From NCBI GenBank assembly GCA_014526335.1, contig JACTAT010000049.1, positions 2,292,258-2,356,257 of the forward strand: 64,000 nt of DNA. Reading direction: 5' to 3'. The notes beneath the pieces were generated by a model. The model was given only the letters and a program-made list of their open reading frames with translations. It had not been told where the DNA came from and ran no database searches. Positions 33,533 to 45,648 of this stretch are shown here, piece after piece (the first letter of the stretch is position 1; every line of letters starts with the position of its first letter). This DNA is from Chrysaora quinquecirrha. Taxonomy: Eukaryota; Cnidaria; Scyphozoa; Semaeostomeae; Pelagiidae. The translations under genes and the position numbers were made by a program.

Positions 33533-35233
33533 ATGATGTACCTTATTTGGCTGTGGGTTCAAAGGATAGATTTCAATGGTAAAGAGTTTGATGTCACATC
33601 AGCACTACCAAAGACAACAAAAATCGAGAAGAAGGTAGAAACATGCCGTCACTGTGGGGAATCATTCTGGGGACAACAATATTTGAACATGCATTTGCAT
33701 TTCAAGCACAGGAGCTCCGCCGCAAAGCCCAAAGAAAATTGTTCATCCAATTTTCAAGAGACAAATGCAGATGACACAAATGTACAAAAATATGTCGATC
33801 TATCAGCAGAAGGGGAAAAAGAGAAAATTCAAAGGAACCACAGCAACATGGATGCCTAGGCCTGAGCTTTCTGCCAATAAAACTGGCCAGCATGGAGCAT
33901 CGCAACCTAAATCTTATATGCTTGAATTTAAAATGCAAACCCTATATCTGTCAGACTTTCTGACAAGAAGTAAGATCAAGGATAGATGGAACAAGGCTGC
34001 TGCAACCAAGGGAGTCAGTAAATCAATGATTGTGAAATGGAACAAGGACAGAAAAAAATTGAAAATGAGCTTGCTCTCAATAAGAAAAAGAGCAATAAAG
34101 GGAACATCAAGGAGCTTAGACAGTGTAGAAAATTTGCTCCAGCTAAAGACGGGAGGAGAGAGAAATATCCCAGGGCAGCCAGCCTTGTAGTTGCAGAGTT
34201 TAAGTTGCGAAGATCAAAGGGAAGCAGAATATCAAAGCTTTGGCTATGCAAGAAAATGAAGATGCAAGTTGAAAGCTGCTATGGCAAAGAGCAAGCTCAA
34301 AATTTCAAGGCTAGTAGCAACTGGTTTCAAAGGTTTAAGAAGCAGTACAACATCACACTGAGAACAAGAACAAACAAGAAGAAAGATTCTGCAGAGAAGG
34401 GAAGAGAGACGATACAGAAATTTCATAGAGAGCTTAGGAAAGCTCTGAAGTCAACAAGAAGAAGGAGAAAACTCCAAGTATAGCTTCCTGAGAATAGGTA
34501 CAATGTAGATCAAGTCCCTCTTCCGTTTGTAATTGGCCAGGAAAAAACATATGAAACTTGTGGGTCAAAACAGGTATGGGTATCCCAGCCTTCATCTGGA
34601 TTAGATAAACGACAAGCAACACTACAGTTGTGCATAAAAGCCTCTGGATCACAGACAGTCAAACCAGCCATAGTTTTTAGAGGGAAAGGTAACATAACTC
34701 AAGGTGAAAAATTACAATATGATAAGGATGTTGATGTTTACTTCCAGCCATCTGCATGGATGGATGAAGAACTCAATTTACAGTGGGTAAGGGGAACTTT
34801 GATTCCAGTATTAAAATCAGATGGCAAAGAGAAAGTACTATTTGCAGATAATGTTGGTTTTCAACTTTCAAAGGAATTCCATGACATATGCAGAAGGAAA
34901 CTTAACACTGTTGTATATATGCTGCCAGCCAATCACACCGACAAAGTGCAACCAATTGACGCAGGCTGTGGAATGACGATGAAAAGGAAGATTGGTGAGG
35001 CAATGGAAAGGTGGCTTGAAAATGAAGCCAATCTTGAGCTCTGGCATGATAAAATATCAGCTAGGATGAGAAGAGTGTTAATGACTAAATGGACTGGTGA
35101 AGCGTGGCGGGACCTAAGGGAAGACAAGGCATTCTTCACCAAACTTGTTGAAAAAACTGGTTGTCTGATGACTGTGGATGGGTCAGGAGATGAGAAAATT
35201 CAGCCCCAAGGACTAAAGGACTATGTTTTTTGA
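33533..35233 (+). pseudogene. C2H2-finger / pogo-type DDE transposase
   Basis: A C2H2 zinc finger (CRHCGESFWGQQYLNMHLHF plus KH) lies at about 33640-33705. The frame stops at 33857 and continues shifted (33765-34060) through a helix-turn-helix-like segment (KGVSKSMIVKWNKDRKK). It returns to the first frame at about 34040 and is open to 35233 except for a TAG at 34481-34483. CENP-B-type helices (KASSNWFQRFKKQYNI) are followed by the DDE_1 core: NVDQVPLPF, LFADNVGFQ and VQPIDAG, the three Asp of pogo-like enzymes (established). The C-terminal MTVDGSGDEKIQPQGLKDYV closes the protein. Two frameshifts and two stops make it inactive. It begins 8 bp after the last kinase codon. Confidence 0.8.
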
Positions 35234-35366
35234 AGTAAAGCTTTCCAGTGCTAGCCATATTGCTATCGCATTTCCATGCTAAACCTTCAACTATCCTTTG
35301 TTTTCTAGCATTTTTTTAGATCCTTTGTTAAGAACCTACACCCTGATTGTGCGATTTACCTCATAG

Positions 35367-35426
35367 CATAAGAACCTAAACAGGCAGAGTTCAAAATCTT
35401 AGGTTCTTATGTGGGGGTTTTTACTG
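35367..35426 (+). repeat. Probable right terminus of the pogo-type element
   Basis: TTAGGTTCTTATGTGGGGGT and then TTTTACTG at 35399-35426 is followed by TA. Its complement begins CAGTAAAAACCCCC, like pogo/Tigger ends with a TA target. An inverted CATAAGAACCTAA lies at 35367-35379, giving a 13-bp hairpin. I did not find the matching left end. Confidence 0.45.
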
Positions 35427-35429
35427 TAA

Positions 35430-36424
35430 AACCTTTATATTAAGTTTTCCAAGTGCATGATTGTCAACGTGTTTCAAGCCATCCATTGATTCAAAACATG
35501 TCAGGTTGTCATGCATCGATTCAAAGATCAACTTGAGATGCATCAAATCGTTATACATGCCTTGAGCAAACAGTTCAAAGTGTCGTCTTTCATTCCATGC
35601 GTTCAGTCACCATGAATCAATATGTCATTCGTCAACCCGTTGCACATTAAATCGCTGTACATCAACCTAACACTTTTAGATGCATCGATGGATCGATCGT
35701 GTTTGCTCCGTGCTTGCTTCGTGCTTGTGTCGTGCTTGAATCGTGCTTGCTTGCTGCTTGAATCGTGCTTGCTTCGTGCTCTGAGCTATGAGAAATTCGT
35801 GCTTGCCTTGGCAGAAAATACACTAAGTTGTAATTCATTCAGGGGGGTTAAAAGAGCGAAACAAAAGCCTAAATAAATAAAAGATGACAGGCATATCATT
35901 CCCAGGTCGTTACTTTAATCTTTTTCAATTTTCCCCTTTAAATTTTCTCATTCTTTAGTTCTATACATTTTTTTAATAAACAACTTGACTTCTGGTCCAG
36001 CCCTTGAAGATGCTTAACATATCTGGTCTTTCAACCTCTCACAGAATGACTGGGTACCTCTAAAAACTCTGTTTTTGCCCCTTTCATGCTGTTCAATGTA
36101 ACTGACAAGTGTGCAATGATGTATTGCATAAAGAAAGCTATTTCAACCAAAAATTTGAGCAAATCTCTGTCCTTAGTTGCTTATTCACCAGCTGTTTATT
36201 AAAAAAGAGTATATAATATGGTGAATGGAATATACATTTTTATCAGGTTTTCAATGTTTTATGTTGATAAACTGGCCAGTCATAACTTCTCGTAATTTAT
36301 GGTTGACGGTTGGAAGAAAATGAAATCAATGGAATATCTGTAACACAATTATTCGAATGAGTTTCCTGTCCCCCACTGTTTGTTTTTAAAAAAATCAGTA
36401 CTGTTGTACCGTACTGTACAGTGA
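35430..36424. other. No gene; short CGTGCTTG repeats
   Basis: Contains a run of TCGTGCTTGC/A units at about 35698-35785 and several ATCGATTCA-like motifs before it. The plus-strand frame at 35622-35876 passes through the repeat and is not convincing. Confidence 0.45.
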
Positions 36425-38092
36425 TTGTTGATATTTTTTGTGTCTGTGTCAAAAATGGTTTTCGAAAGACAGGTTCCTGACGAGTCTCCTCAAGAAAGTT
36501 TTGCATCATATGCGAGACACTGTTTGTTGGAATTAACAAGGCTCTGTGATAAAGGTTGTGACCCTAAATTTTTGTCATTTCGTCTGGAGCAGCTTAAAGA
36601 AACAGCTTTGCCATAGAACAAAATTGAGCGTGTTTGCTTCCAGGTCGTTGAAACATTGAGTAAAGCGCTGTCACTGATCAATGATGATTTGCAACAAATG
36701 AATTATCTTCAATGTTTTCTGTGAGTTGTCACACAGTGCAACGCAGAATGGCTGAGTTTAACATTTGCGAGGGTATCCCATGTTACACGGCTATTTCTGA
36801 TGACCAATTAGACAATGTTATCTTGAAAATCAAAAACGATTTCCCTAATTGTGGCATCAAAAGAATGCAAGGATTTCTTCTGCAATGAGGTATAAGGGTA
36901 CAGTGGGACAGAGTCAGATATTCCATGCGCAAAAACGATCCTGAAGGAGTTTTCTTGCGCTCCTTACAGCTCAACATTGTTCACCGATAAGTATACTCTA
37001 TTTATGGCATCTAGACAGAAACCATAAACTTATAAGGTGATTTTTCCTTTTGGATACTTTGTCCAATTAGGAAAATAAAATGTGTTTTCATAATTCGTTT
37101 GATAGTAAAAAGAAAAAATGCGATACATAGTAAAAAGTTTCTGATAAAATAAGTGAAAAGTTGTTGTTTATGTCACATACACGTTTTTTATTTTATAAGA
37201 AAGTTTTCTTTGGGCCTGTATTGAAAATTTCTTAGATATTTCATGTTTTGAGTACCAAAACTTTCTTGTGACTTTCTTAGAAAAAATTTTTGGAATGCAG
37301 TATTTCTGCAAATGCATGTGTATATGTTGCACAAATATCACGTTATCCATAGAAAATAGTCACAAGACTCGTGTAATAGCAAGATGAATTACTGAACAGA
37401 AGAGGAAAACAGAATACAGAGCATTAAGAGTGAAAATATAAAACACAACTTTCTAAAGTTTCAAGAATGAAGAATTGAACTTTCTTAAGTTTCTAAGATG
37501 TTGAGCACCACTTTCTTATAAACCACTATCTTGTTAAAAAAAACGTGTATATCAATTCTTTAGCATTTTTTTTTCACAATATAAAGTTTTTGACCTTATC
37601 AGCACTGAATCTGATTTTTTTTTTGACAATTCAGATGGTCTCTCGTAATCCATGGATGCATTGATGGTTCAAGTCTTCTTCTAATGTTTCTAAAGTGCAG
37701 TGACAACAACAGGGCTGCAACAGTGCTTGACCAGTTTTTGACAGCAGTTGATATGTATGGATTGCCTTCTAGAGTTAGAGGAGACCAGGGGGTAGAGAAC
37801 ACAGATGGACAGGGGAAGCTTCATTGCAGGAAAAAGCTGTTACAATCATCGTTTAGAATGGCTTTGGAGGGACCTTTTCACTGGCTGCACTGGGGTTTTC
37901 TATCACACATTCTGTTACCTTGAAAATCAAGGGCTCCTGGATATTTCGAACAAGATGCATTTATTTGCACTACAATATGTTTACATCCCTCGCGTTAATA
38001 AACATTTGGATATGTTTAGGGCTCATCACATTATCTCATCACAAAGACCCTCCAGTTTAGAGCAAGAGGAGTTACAGGTGTGTATATTTTAA
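36425..38092 (+). pseudogene. rve-integrase-type transposon protein, copy 1
   Basis: Broken plus-strand gene. The N-terminal helical part (36455-36616, then stops) is followed by KRMQGFLLQ / RVQWDRVRYSMRKNDPEGV (36855-36960), the DNA-binding-like segment seen in this family before the core. The integrase core is at 37635-38080: VIHGCIDG (first Asp region), RGDQGVEN (second Asp) and RLEWLWRDL (Glu), in two frames because of a shift near 37850. The tail PRVNKHLDMFRAHH matches the family. Cut-and-paste elements with retroviral-type integrase cores of this kind are known in aquatic animals; the exact family (Ginger-like or other) is uncertain. About 700 bp of AT-rich sequence (36980-37630) separates the halves, an intron or an insertion. 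Confidence 0.7.
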
Positions 38093-39038
38093 TTTACAGG
38101 ACCGCCCCAACTAAAGATGATTATTTGTTTTTGTTGGATAAGATTAACAACCAGTTTTCTGTTACTTATGTTCTTAAGGAAATTGGAATGGATATGAAAT
38201 AGATTGGAATGGGTTGCCTGTTACGGAAGAAACAACAGAAAGCGTGGCGATACCAAAGATAAATTTTCCTCTAGATGAAGAAAATATGGACTCGCTGACA
38301 TTAGAATGCAACCCACTAGGAGAAAGTCAATATTTTGCGGTGGATATTTATACCAAAGTAGTTGAGTTTATTTCAGGAAAACTTGAATGTTGCAATGAAT
38401 TTTTCAATAATGTTGGACTCCAGTGATTGCACAGACACATACAAATCTGAACCTGTACCAAATAACATTGATTAATTTTACTTGATAAAGATTCAGTTAC
38501 CGTAAAAGCACTAATACTCCCTCTCTGCTTCACTAGCACTATTTTCAAGAAAAAGTTTGGAATACAGTAAACCCCTTTCAATCCAACCCATGTATGGATG
38601 TAGCCATGAGCGAAAAAACGGAACATGAACAGTGATCTTGTATTTTGAAGCATAATAGCTCTTTTATGTTGATCAACTATTGGTAATGTCAATTAAAAGC
38701 AACAATCTGTGCGATTCATATCAAAGCCTTTGAAATGCTTTTAGCATTTGAAAGTTGCTTTCAAATGCTAAAAGCATATCCTCAAGACATACAGAAAGTC
38801 TTATTTTTTTCTGAGTGCTTATCCACCACAGTACGCAAAAAACCCCACCACAACAAGCATAATAACCCACCACAGTAGTGCTTATCCATCACAATACGCA
38901 AAAAACACCACCAAAACAACCATAATTACCCACCACATCAAGCATAATAACCCACCACAGTACGCAAAATACACCACCACAGTAGAGCTTATCCACCACA
39001 GCACGCAAAAAACCCCATCAGAGTACGCAAAATACACC
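37919..39038 (+). repeat. 1.12-kb tandem duplication, copy 1
   Basis: From the 3' end of the integrase core ([10 protein letters not shown]) to the CCACCACAGTACGCAAAA array. The next 1117 bp repeat it with about three differences. It contains a 70-residue frame (38214-38426, acidic, likely the C-terminal tail of the integrase protein), a 20-bp-arm palindrome (38735-38777) and the CCACCACAGTA array (38819-39037). Confidence 0.9.
38819..39037 (+). repeat. CCACCACAGTA satellite array
   Basis: Irregular tandem units combining CCACCACAGTA, CGCAAAA and GCTTATC / GCATAATAAC. A second array lies at 39935-40195 and a short inverted one at 52460-52520. The core is the complement of TACTGTGGTGG. Confidence 0.8.
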
Positions 39039-40155
39039 TTGAAAATCAAGGGCTCCTGGATATTTCGAACAAGATGCATTTATTTGCACTACAATATGTT
39101 TACATCCCTCGCGTTAATAAACATTTGGATATGTTTAGGGCTCATCACATTATCTCATCACAAAGACCCTCCAGTTTAGAGCAAGAGGAGTTACAGGTGT
39201 GTATATTTTAATTTACAGGACCGCCCCAACTAAAGATGATTATTTGTTTTTGTTGGATAAGATTAACAACCAGTTTTCTGTTACTTATGTTCTTAAGGAA
39301 ATTGGAATGGATATGAAATAGATTGGAATGGGTTGCCTGTTACGGAAGAAACAACAGAAAGCGTGGCGATACCAAAGATAAATTTTCCTCTAGATGAAGA
39401 AAATATGGACTCGCTGACATTAGAATGCAACCCACTAGGAGAAAGTCAATATTTTGCGGTGGATATTTATACCAAAGTAGTTGAGTTTATTTCAGGAAAA
39501 CTTGAATGTTGCAATGAATTTTTCAATAATGTTGGACTCCAGTGATTGCACAGACACATACAAATCTGAACCTGTACCAAATAACATTGATTAATTTTAC
39601 TTGATAAAGATTCAGTTACCGTAAAAGCACTAATACTCCTCTCTGCTTCACTAGCACTATTTTCAAGAAAAGTTTGGAATACAGTAAACCCCTTTCAATC
39701 AAACCCATGTATGGATGTAGCCATGAGCGAAAAAACGGAACATGAACAGTGATCTTGTATTTTGAAGCATAATAGCTCTTTTATGTTGATCAACTATTGG
39801 TAATGTCAATTAAAAGCAACAATCTGTGCGATTCATATCAAAGCCTTTGAAATGCTTTTAGCATTTGAAAGTTGCTTTCAAATGCTAAAAGCATATCCTC
39901 AAGACATACAGAAAGTCTTATTTTTTTCTGAGTGCTTATCCACCACAGTACGCAAAAAACCCCACCACAACAAGCATAATAACCCACCACAGTAGTGCTT
40001 ATCCATCACAATACGCAAAAAACACCACCAAAACAACCATAATTACCCACCACATCAAGCATAATAACCCACCACAGTACGCAAAATACACCACCACAGT
40101 AGAGCTTATCCACCACAGCACGCAAAAAACCCCATCAGAGTACGCAAAATACACC
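39039..40155 (+). repeat. 1.12-kb tandem duplication, copy 2
   Basis: Near-identical repeat of 37919-39038 (two one-base deletions and one substitution seen). The 70-residue frame recurs at 39333-39545 unchanged, and the palindrome at 39852-39894. The array at the right end continues a little further (to about 40195). Confidence 0.9.
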
Positions 40156-40199
40156 ACCCCAGTAGTGCATATCCGCCACAGTAGTGCATATAGATTCGC

Positions 40200-43100
40200 T
40201 AGCCTGATTCTGTCTGTCTTTCATCTTTACGGCAAGTGCAATTTTGCCTGCTAATACAATATCATACATTGCAGAGTCGATAAAATTTATTAAGCATTAG
40301 TAACTTTGTAATGAATAGGTGGTCATTTTTTCTATTGATCTCTCTCTGTACTCTTACAAATAGCTTGGCACTGTGTTGGGAAATCAGGAACAAGTTAAAG
40401 TGTTCCGTATGTTGAAAAATTCATGTCTTTTTGTCGGAACTATTTTTTTCCACAAGATGCCATTTCTCGACAAATTGCTTTACAAAAGCTTGATGAGGAG
40501 TGACTGCCCACCCGCCTGTCTACACAAGAAGATAGGGCACTATTGTAACATACCTCCCCCACCAATGAAAACGACCCCTTTGTAACAATTCACTTTAAAA
40601 ATGTACTTATGCTTTTAACATAAAACCATAAATATGCATTACTCAATTAGCTACATCATACAATTTACTCGAATATACCCTTTTTGCTAACCTAGGTAAT
40701 CTCAATTTATCACATTGAATTTAGCATTCTCCATCCAACCACAACAAATGTAAGAATAAAATGTGATTATTATATAGTTCAAAAGTGAAAAAGAATGAGA
40801 TGATCTTTATTTATTTGCTAATTACATGAAAAAACAGAAATAGATTTTCAATTAATTCAATTTGAATCCAAGGCCTTGGGAGTATTTGTATTTTTTATCT
40901 ATTTGTGTGCAGATCATAATGAAAATGCCCTAAGTAATGCATACATACATTAAAGAACCATGAAACGATAAAAGCAAAAATTGACAACATAAATTAAACA
41001 ATAGAACAGTCAAAAGGTGAAACCGACCAGAATTAAGGTTACTTTTTCTTACAATGATAAATTGATGAATTACTGGTAGTTGCTCTTACAACTTCGACAA
41101 TGCCAGTACTGACTCTCTGGCTTATTTTATATTTGAACACCAGCACAATGGAACCATGCAAGGTACCTCTCACATGCTATGTTTTATTGGCTTTCGTATA
41201 CAGACTTAGTGGAACCTGAGCAAATTCATTTGCATTCCCTATTATTTAAATTATCTTAATGGCACTGCTCCAAGCATTTGCTGAGAAATATCATTCTTTG
41301 CAAGGTACTTGGACAAAATCTTGATCTTTTATTTAATCTTTTATTTAAAAGAAAAACGTGTTTGTTGCATAAAAAGCTATAGGATAACTCCAAATTTTGC
41401 TGTTTTCCTAGCCTCTATACCATTCTTAGGGTAGAAAAACAGTTTCAATCAAGCAACTACAGTACTAAGCAACTGTTGCTGCTAAAAGGTTGACATAAGA
41501 GGTCCAGAAATGAGCAACTTTTTGAATTTGACCCAAGCGAAGTTGCTTATAAAAAAACTGCCTGCAATAAGTATTTAGTATTTCATCTTTAGCTTATTTG
41601 CTGTTAGTCTTCCCGCTGATTCGTAGACATAACGTTTTCTTTTGCTTTTGTTTTTTAAGAGTTGGTTTGCACTGGTTACTTTTTCTTTTAAACTTAGCCA
41701 ATGGGGGGGGGGGGGATTAGGGTCACCGATGGAGTGTACCATTGTGGTCTGTGTGGGGAAAGAAGGGTTTCTGGGGAGCCCCCGTCTAAAGTTATATCTC
41801 CACCCATACTGCTTTGCACGGCGAAGCAAGGAAGTGAATCTGATTGGGTCAATAAAGTAAAGGAAATTATTGGATTAATGCGACAAAAAATAACATTAAA
41901 ACTTTTGATTGGCCAAGGGAACTTAGAACCGGGTTACCAACAACCAGGAAACGACCAAACCTCTTTAAGGACTTAAACTCGTCTTGGGTTTACATCCTTA
42001 CACCTTTTCGCGGACCTGTTTTTTGCAGAAGCAAGTGCTACTACTCATCCCTGTCCAGAGACATTGAGACATTGAAAATAGATTTATTGATAAGTAAAAC
42101 AACCATTCTCCTTTGTATTTATAAAGCAATTTTTTCAATCCTCTACTTTCGATTGAAAAGTGTCTGAGTCTGCGGGCAGGCTAGGTTCTCCTTTTAGATT
42201 CTGAAGGATTTAAGAACCACACCACACACAGACAGATCAGTTCAGTCATGCACGTGTTAATATTCAAAGTCAATACTGTTTTGCTTTATGCACCTTCTAA
42301 GGGAATAAACTTATGCAGAGAACTACACGTGGTTAACATATTTCTAATCAATAATATGGAACTCATATTGACTCGTATGCTACGATGCTACAAACGCTGA
42401 TATAGTATGTACTGTAACTAAAGTAATAATAACACTAAAGACCACAGTCAACTGTCAAAGAAATAAAATTAGTGACATGATTAGCCAATAAATCGTTAAG
42501 AAAGTTGACAGCTTATCTATCGATGAATGCAATTTTCACGTTATCAAAATACATTATTCAATGAATTCAATGTAATCAATTTCTGGCTCCCGCTTCTCCT
42601 TATCGCTTTAATGTTTTAATTAAAGCTTTTGCGAGAAGACTCCTAAGCATTTGCTCCCCGTAAACAAACCTTTATTAAAATTTATAATTTGATTTGTGCA
42701 AATCGGAATAATTACGCCCTTCGCACTTATTTGTAAAATAGTACCTATTTGCTTGTGAAATCAAAAACGCCATTACCATCGTGTTTGCAGTGGGCGCTTT
42801 GTGCACGGAAGGTGTATCCCTTAAGAGGGGCTTGGGGGCATGCTCCTCTGGAAAATGTTTCCAAATACAATCTCCAAATTGGCTGTTTTTCATATGAGTT
42901 ACAGTATTTATTTGTTCATCCGACCTCTACTTTATCTGGGCTTCGATTTGGTCCTTCAAGGGTTTTAGCTTATGAAATGATTATTCAGCAAGCATTGTAT
43001 TTTTCTATGCACACACAACTCGCTCATTATCATATAGTGAGCAAATCAATGATTTAGTGTTTCAAAAGAATTTTTGTTTAGGAAAACTTGTTAAAAATAT

Positions 43101-43833
43101 TCTTTTCTGTTTCTAACTGGTTTTTGTTAGGGTTATATATTTTTCATACTGTATGTAAGGATATTAAATATTCAAGGAATTTCAACGGAGATCACAAGGG
43201 CTTTTATTTCTTTCTGGAGAAAGAAATACGATAACAATTCTATTTGTTCTCAGATCAACGAAATAACTAGGACCCCGACCAAACCCTCCACTCTACACAC
43301 CTGCCTATTAGTCTTTCGGATGAGTTGAGTGCAATCTTTCTCTTCATGGAGAGCAACAACAGAGTGCACTCAGGAGGACCAAACGAAAGGGGCGTGGGGA
43401 TGTACACATTTATAACCATGAAAAATGGCCGCATTAAAATTTTTTCAATCCCACGGTTCCATTGGGATAGCTCCAGTTCTCAAAGCTAATGAAAATCTCT
43501 TCGTGGATGCCGTTTTTTATCAAATAAACCCCCTTCTCTTTAAAGGTTGTTAATTTGATGAACATAGGGCCCATCTCGAATAAACGCCCCGTGGAATTGT
43601 TAAGAAATTTTTCTGACGCCCATCCCTTTTCAACACCTCTGTTGCAATAAACGCCCCTCTGGAATCACCTCTCATTGGGCGTTTATGCTTAGCATGCAGA
43701 CGGGGGTCGGTTGTTAAACAGGTAGCAGCCTCACAGCTCCTTCCCAATTCCATAATGCATTGAATTTAAAACTACATCTTCACTGCTATTGTAGAGCATA
43801 AAACAGTCTGAGTTTCTTTCGCGAAAGAATCAA
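40200..43833. other. 3.6 kb with no recognised gene
   Basis: AT-rich. A G-run at 41703-41715 starts a plus-strand frame (41701-41976) with a CGLCGERR stretch but no domain I can defend. At 42820-42870 there is a GGGGGCATGCTCCTCTGG motif of a kind frequent in repeats, and at 43580-43690 repeated AATAAACGCCCC motifs, probably an old repeat. Frames at 40373-40585 and 42749-43057 are not convincing. Confidence 0.5.
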
Positions 43834-45648
43834 AATGGATGATACAACACCAATTATAAGAAGTATTAAGAAAGTACGAAAAGAAGCCCAATTGTTGTTG
43901 CGTCAGCAAAATGAACCCACTGTTCCAGAACTAGAACATATGGGAGCTAAACCTCAAAGCCATGGTAATTGGTCAGCATGCGAGCCAATCCGAATATGAA
44001 GACAAGCGTCATCTAGTCGAGAAAATGAAAGAATCTGAAATGAAACTTATGGACTTATCAGATTCAATCGAAGATGTCATTGCTGCCAAGGAAAGGGAAA
44101 ATAAATTTGCCGTTGACGAGGTTTTCACTGGGGCACAAGGCAGACCAAAAAAGAATATTCAAATTGACCAACTCGAATCCATGTTAGTACTTGGATATTC
44201 ATTGGTTTCAATTGCAAAGATTTTCGGTAAGTTTGGGCATGTTTTGGCCTTGTATCTTAATAACACGGGTTGCTTTTGTGCTTGGATTCCATATAACTAA
44301 TATTATAGTTCCTTTCAGCAATGAAATACCGTAAAATATTAAGACCACTTGTAGCTCCTCATCCTGATATAACATAGTTAGTGGATTTGTAACAAGTTCC
44401 AATTTCTCTACTTCTCTCCACATAGGGGTAAGTGTGGCAACAATAAAGAGGAGAAAAGACTTTTTTGGTTTATTATCCGAAAGAGAAAAAACAGACATCA
44501 CCGATGATGAACTGGATAGACATGTAGACCTTGCAGTATGTCGACAGCCTCTTTGTGGTATCACAATGATTCAAGCTCAATTGCGAAGCAAAGGATTATG
44601 GGTATCGCGCAACAGAGTTCGGGAATCGATGATGCAACTAGATGAGGTCTTGGTTACCGCTAACGTCAGAGCTGGTATTCATCGCCGTACTTACAAGGTT
44701 GCCGCACCAAATTCCTTATGGCACCTGGACAGCAATTTAAAACTAACTAAGTATGAAAATTTATACCTGTTCACATTATATCACATGTTAATATAATTTT
44801 ATAACACAACAATAACATACCATGTTAATTATAAACCATGACAAGGCCGCATGACATTGTAAACTGGGTTTGTTAGTAGTGTTCTTTTCATCTATTTAGG
44901 AAATTTGGAATTGTCATACATGGAGCCATTGATGGCTTCTCAAGAAAGATTTTGTATCTTCAAGCAGCAGATAACAAGCTGGCATCAACAGTGGAAAAAT
45001 GCTTCCTGTCAGCTGCGCGTGAATATGGATGGCCAACAAGAATCAGAACAGACAAAGGTGGAGAAAATGCAAAGGTTGGTGAATTAATTGCTAGAGGCAG
45101 GCCAACTGTCAACAATGCACATCTTGTTGGATCTTCTGTGCACAATCAGCGAATTGAGCGCCTTTGGGTTGATGTCTGACACTGTGTTACCCAGCTATTC
45201 ATAGACTTGTATGACGAACTAGTCTCTTGCGGGGAATACGACAAAGATAATACCCTTGACATGTTTTGCGCGAGACAGTGTTTTATTCCAAGCATAAATA
45301 AGCGCCTGAGCACATTCACAGTGCAGTGGAATAAGCACAACATAGCCACTGAGCATCAAAGAACGCCAAACCAGCTATATGTTGAAGGAATTGCCAGAAA
45401 CAAATGACATCTTAACCAGAGGAGATCCAGCTGATGTGGAGCAGATGTATGGCGTTGCTGGTAGTGTCGCTTCGATGGAATTGGAGGAGGATGATGAGAT
45501 TGTCCCTGTATCTGCTATTGATCTTTCCCATGCACAGCTATTGCAAGTTTCACAAATAGTTTCTTCAAGCAGTGAACATGAGTTAGATTTAAACCTTAAT
45601 CGTGAAACATATTTTAAATTGAAAAGGTATCTTCAACGTGTCTTTTAA
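43834..45648 (+). pseudogene. rve-integrase-type transposon gene, copy 2 (three exons)
   Basis: Better preserved member of the family at 36.4 kb. A leader frame begins at ATG 43834, and exon 1 in the neighbouring frame ends at 44226 with a GTAAGT donor. Exon 2 is 44426-44750 and exon 3 starts at 44900; all phases agree. Exon 1-2 hold a helix-turn-helix (LVLGYSLVSIAKIFG then SVATIKRR). Exon 2 ends at LWHLDSN (first Asp), exon 3 has VIHGAIDG, RTDKGGEN (second Asp) and NQRIERLWVDV (Glu). A TGA at 45177-45179 and a frameshift near 45400 interrupt the end; the shifted frame continues to 45648 with an acidic tail. An integrase acting on its own transposon is the expected role. Confidence 0.75.

Noticed and set aside
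41701..41976. 91-residue frame beginning in a G-run
   Set aside because: The start depends on a homopolymer and the cysteines do not fit a known finger.
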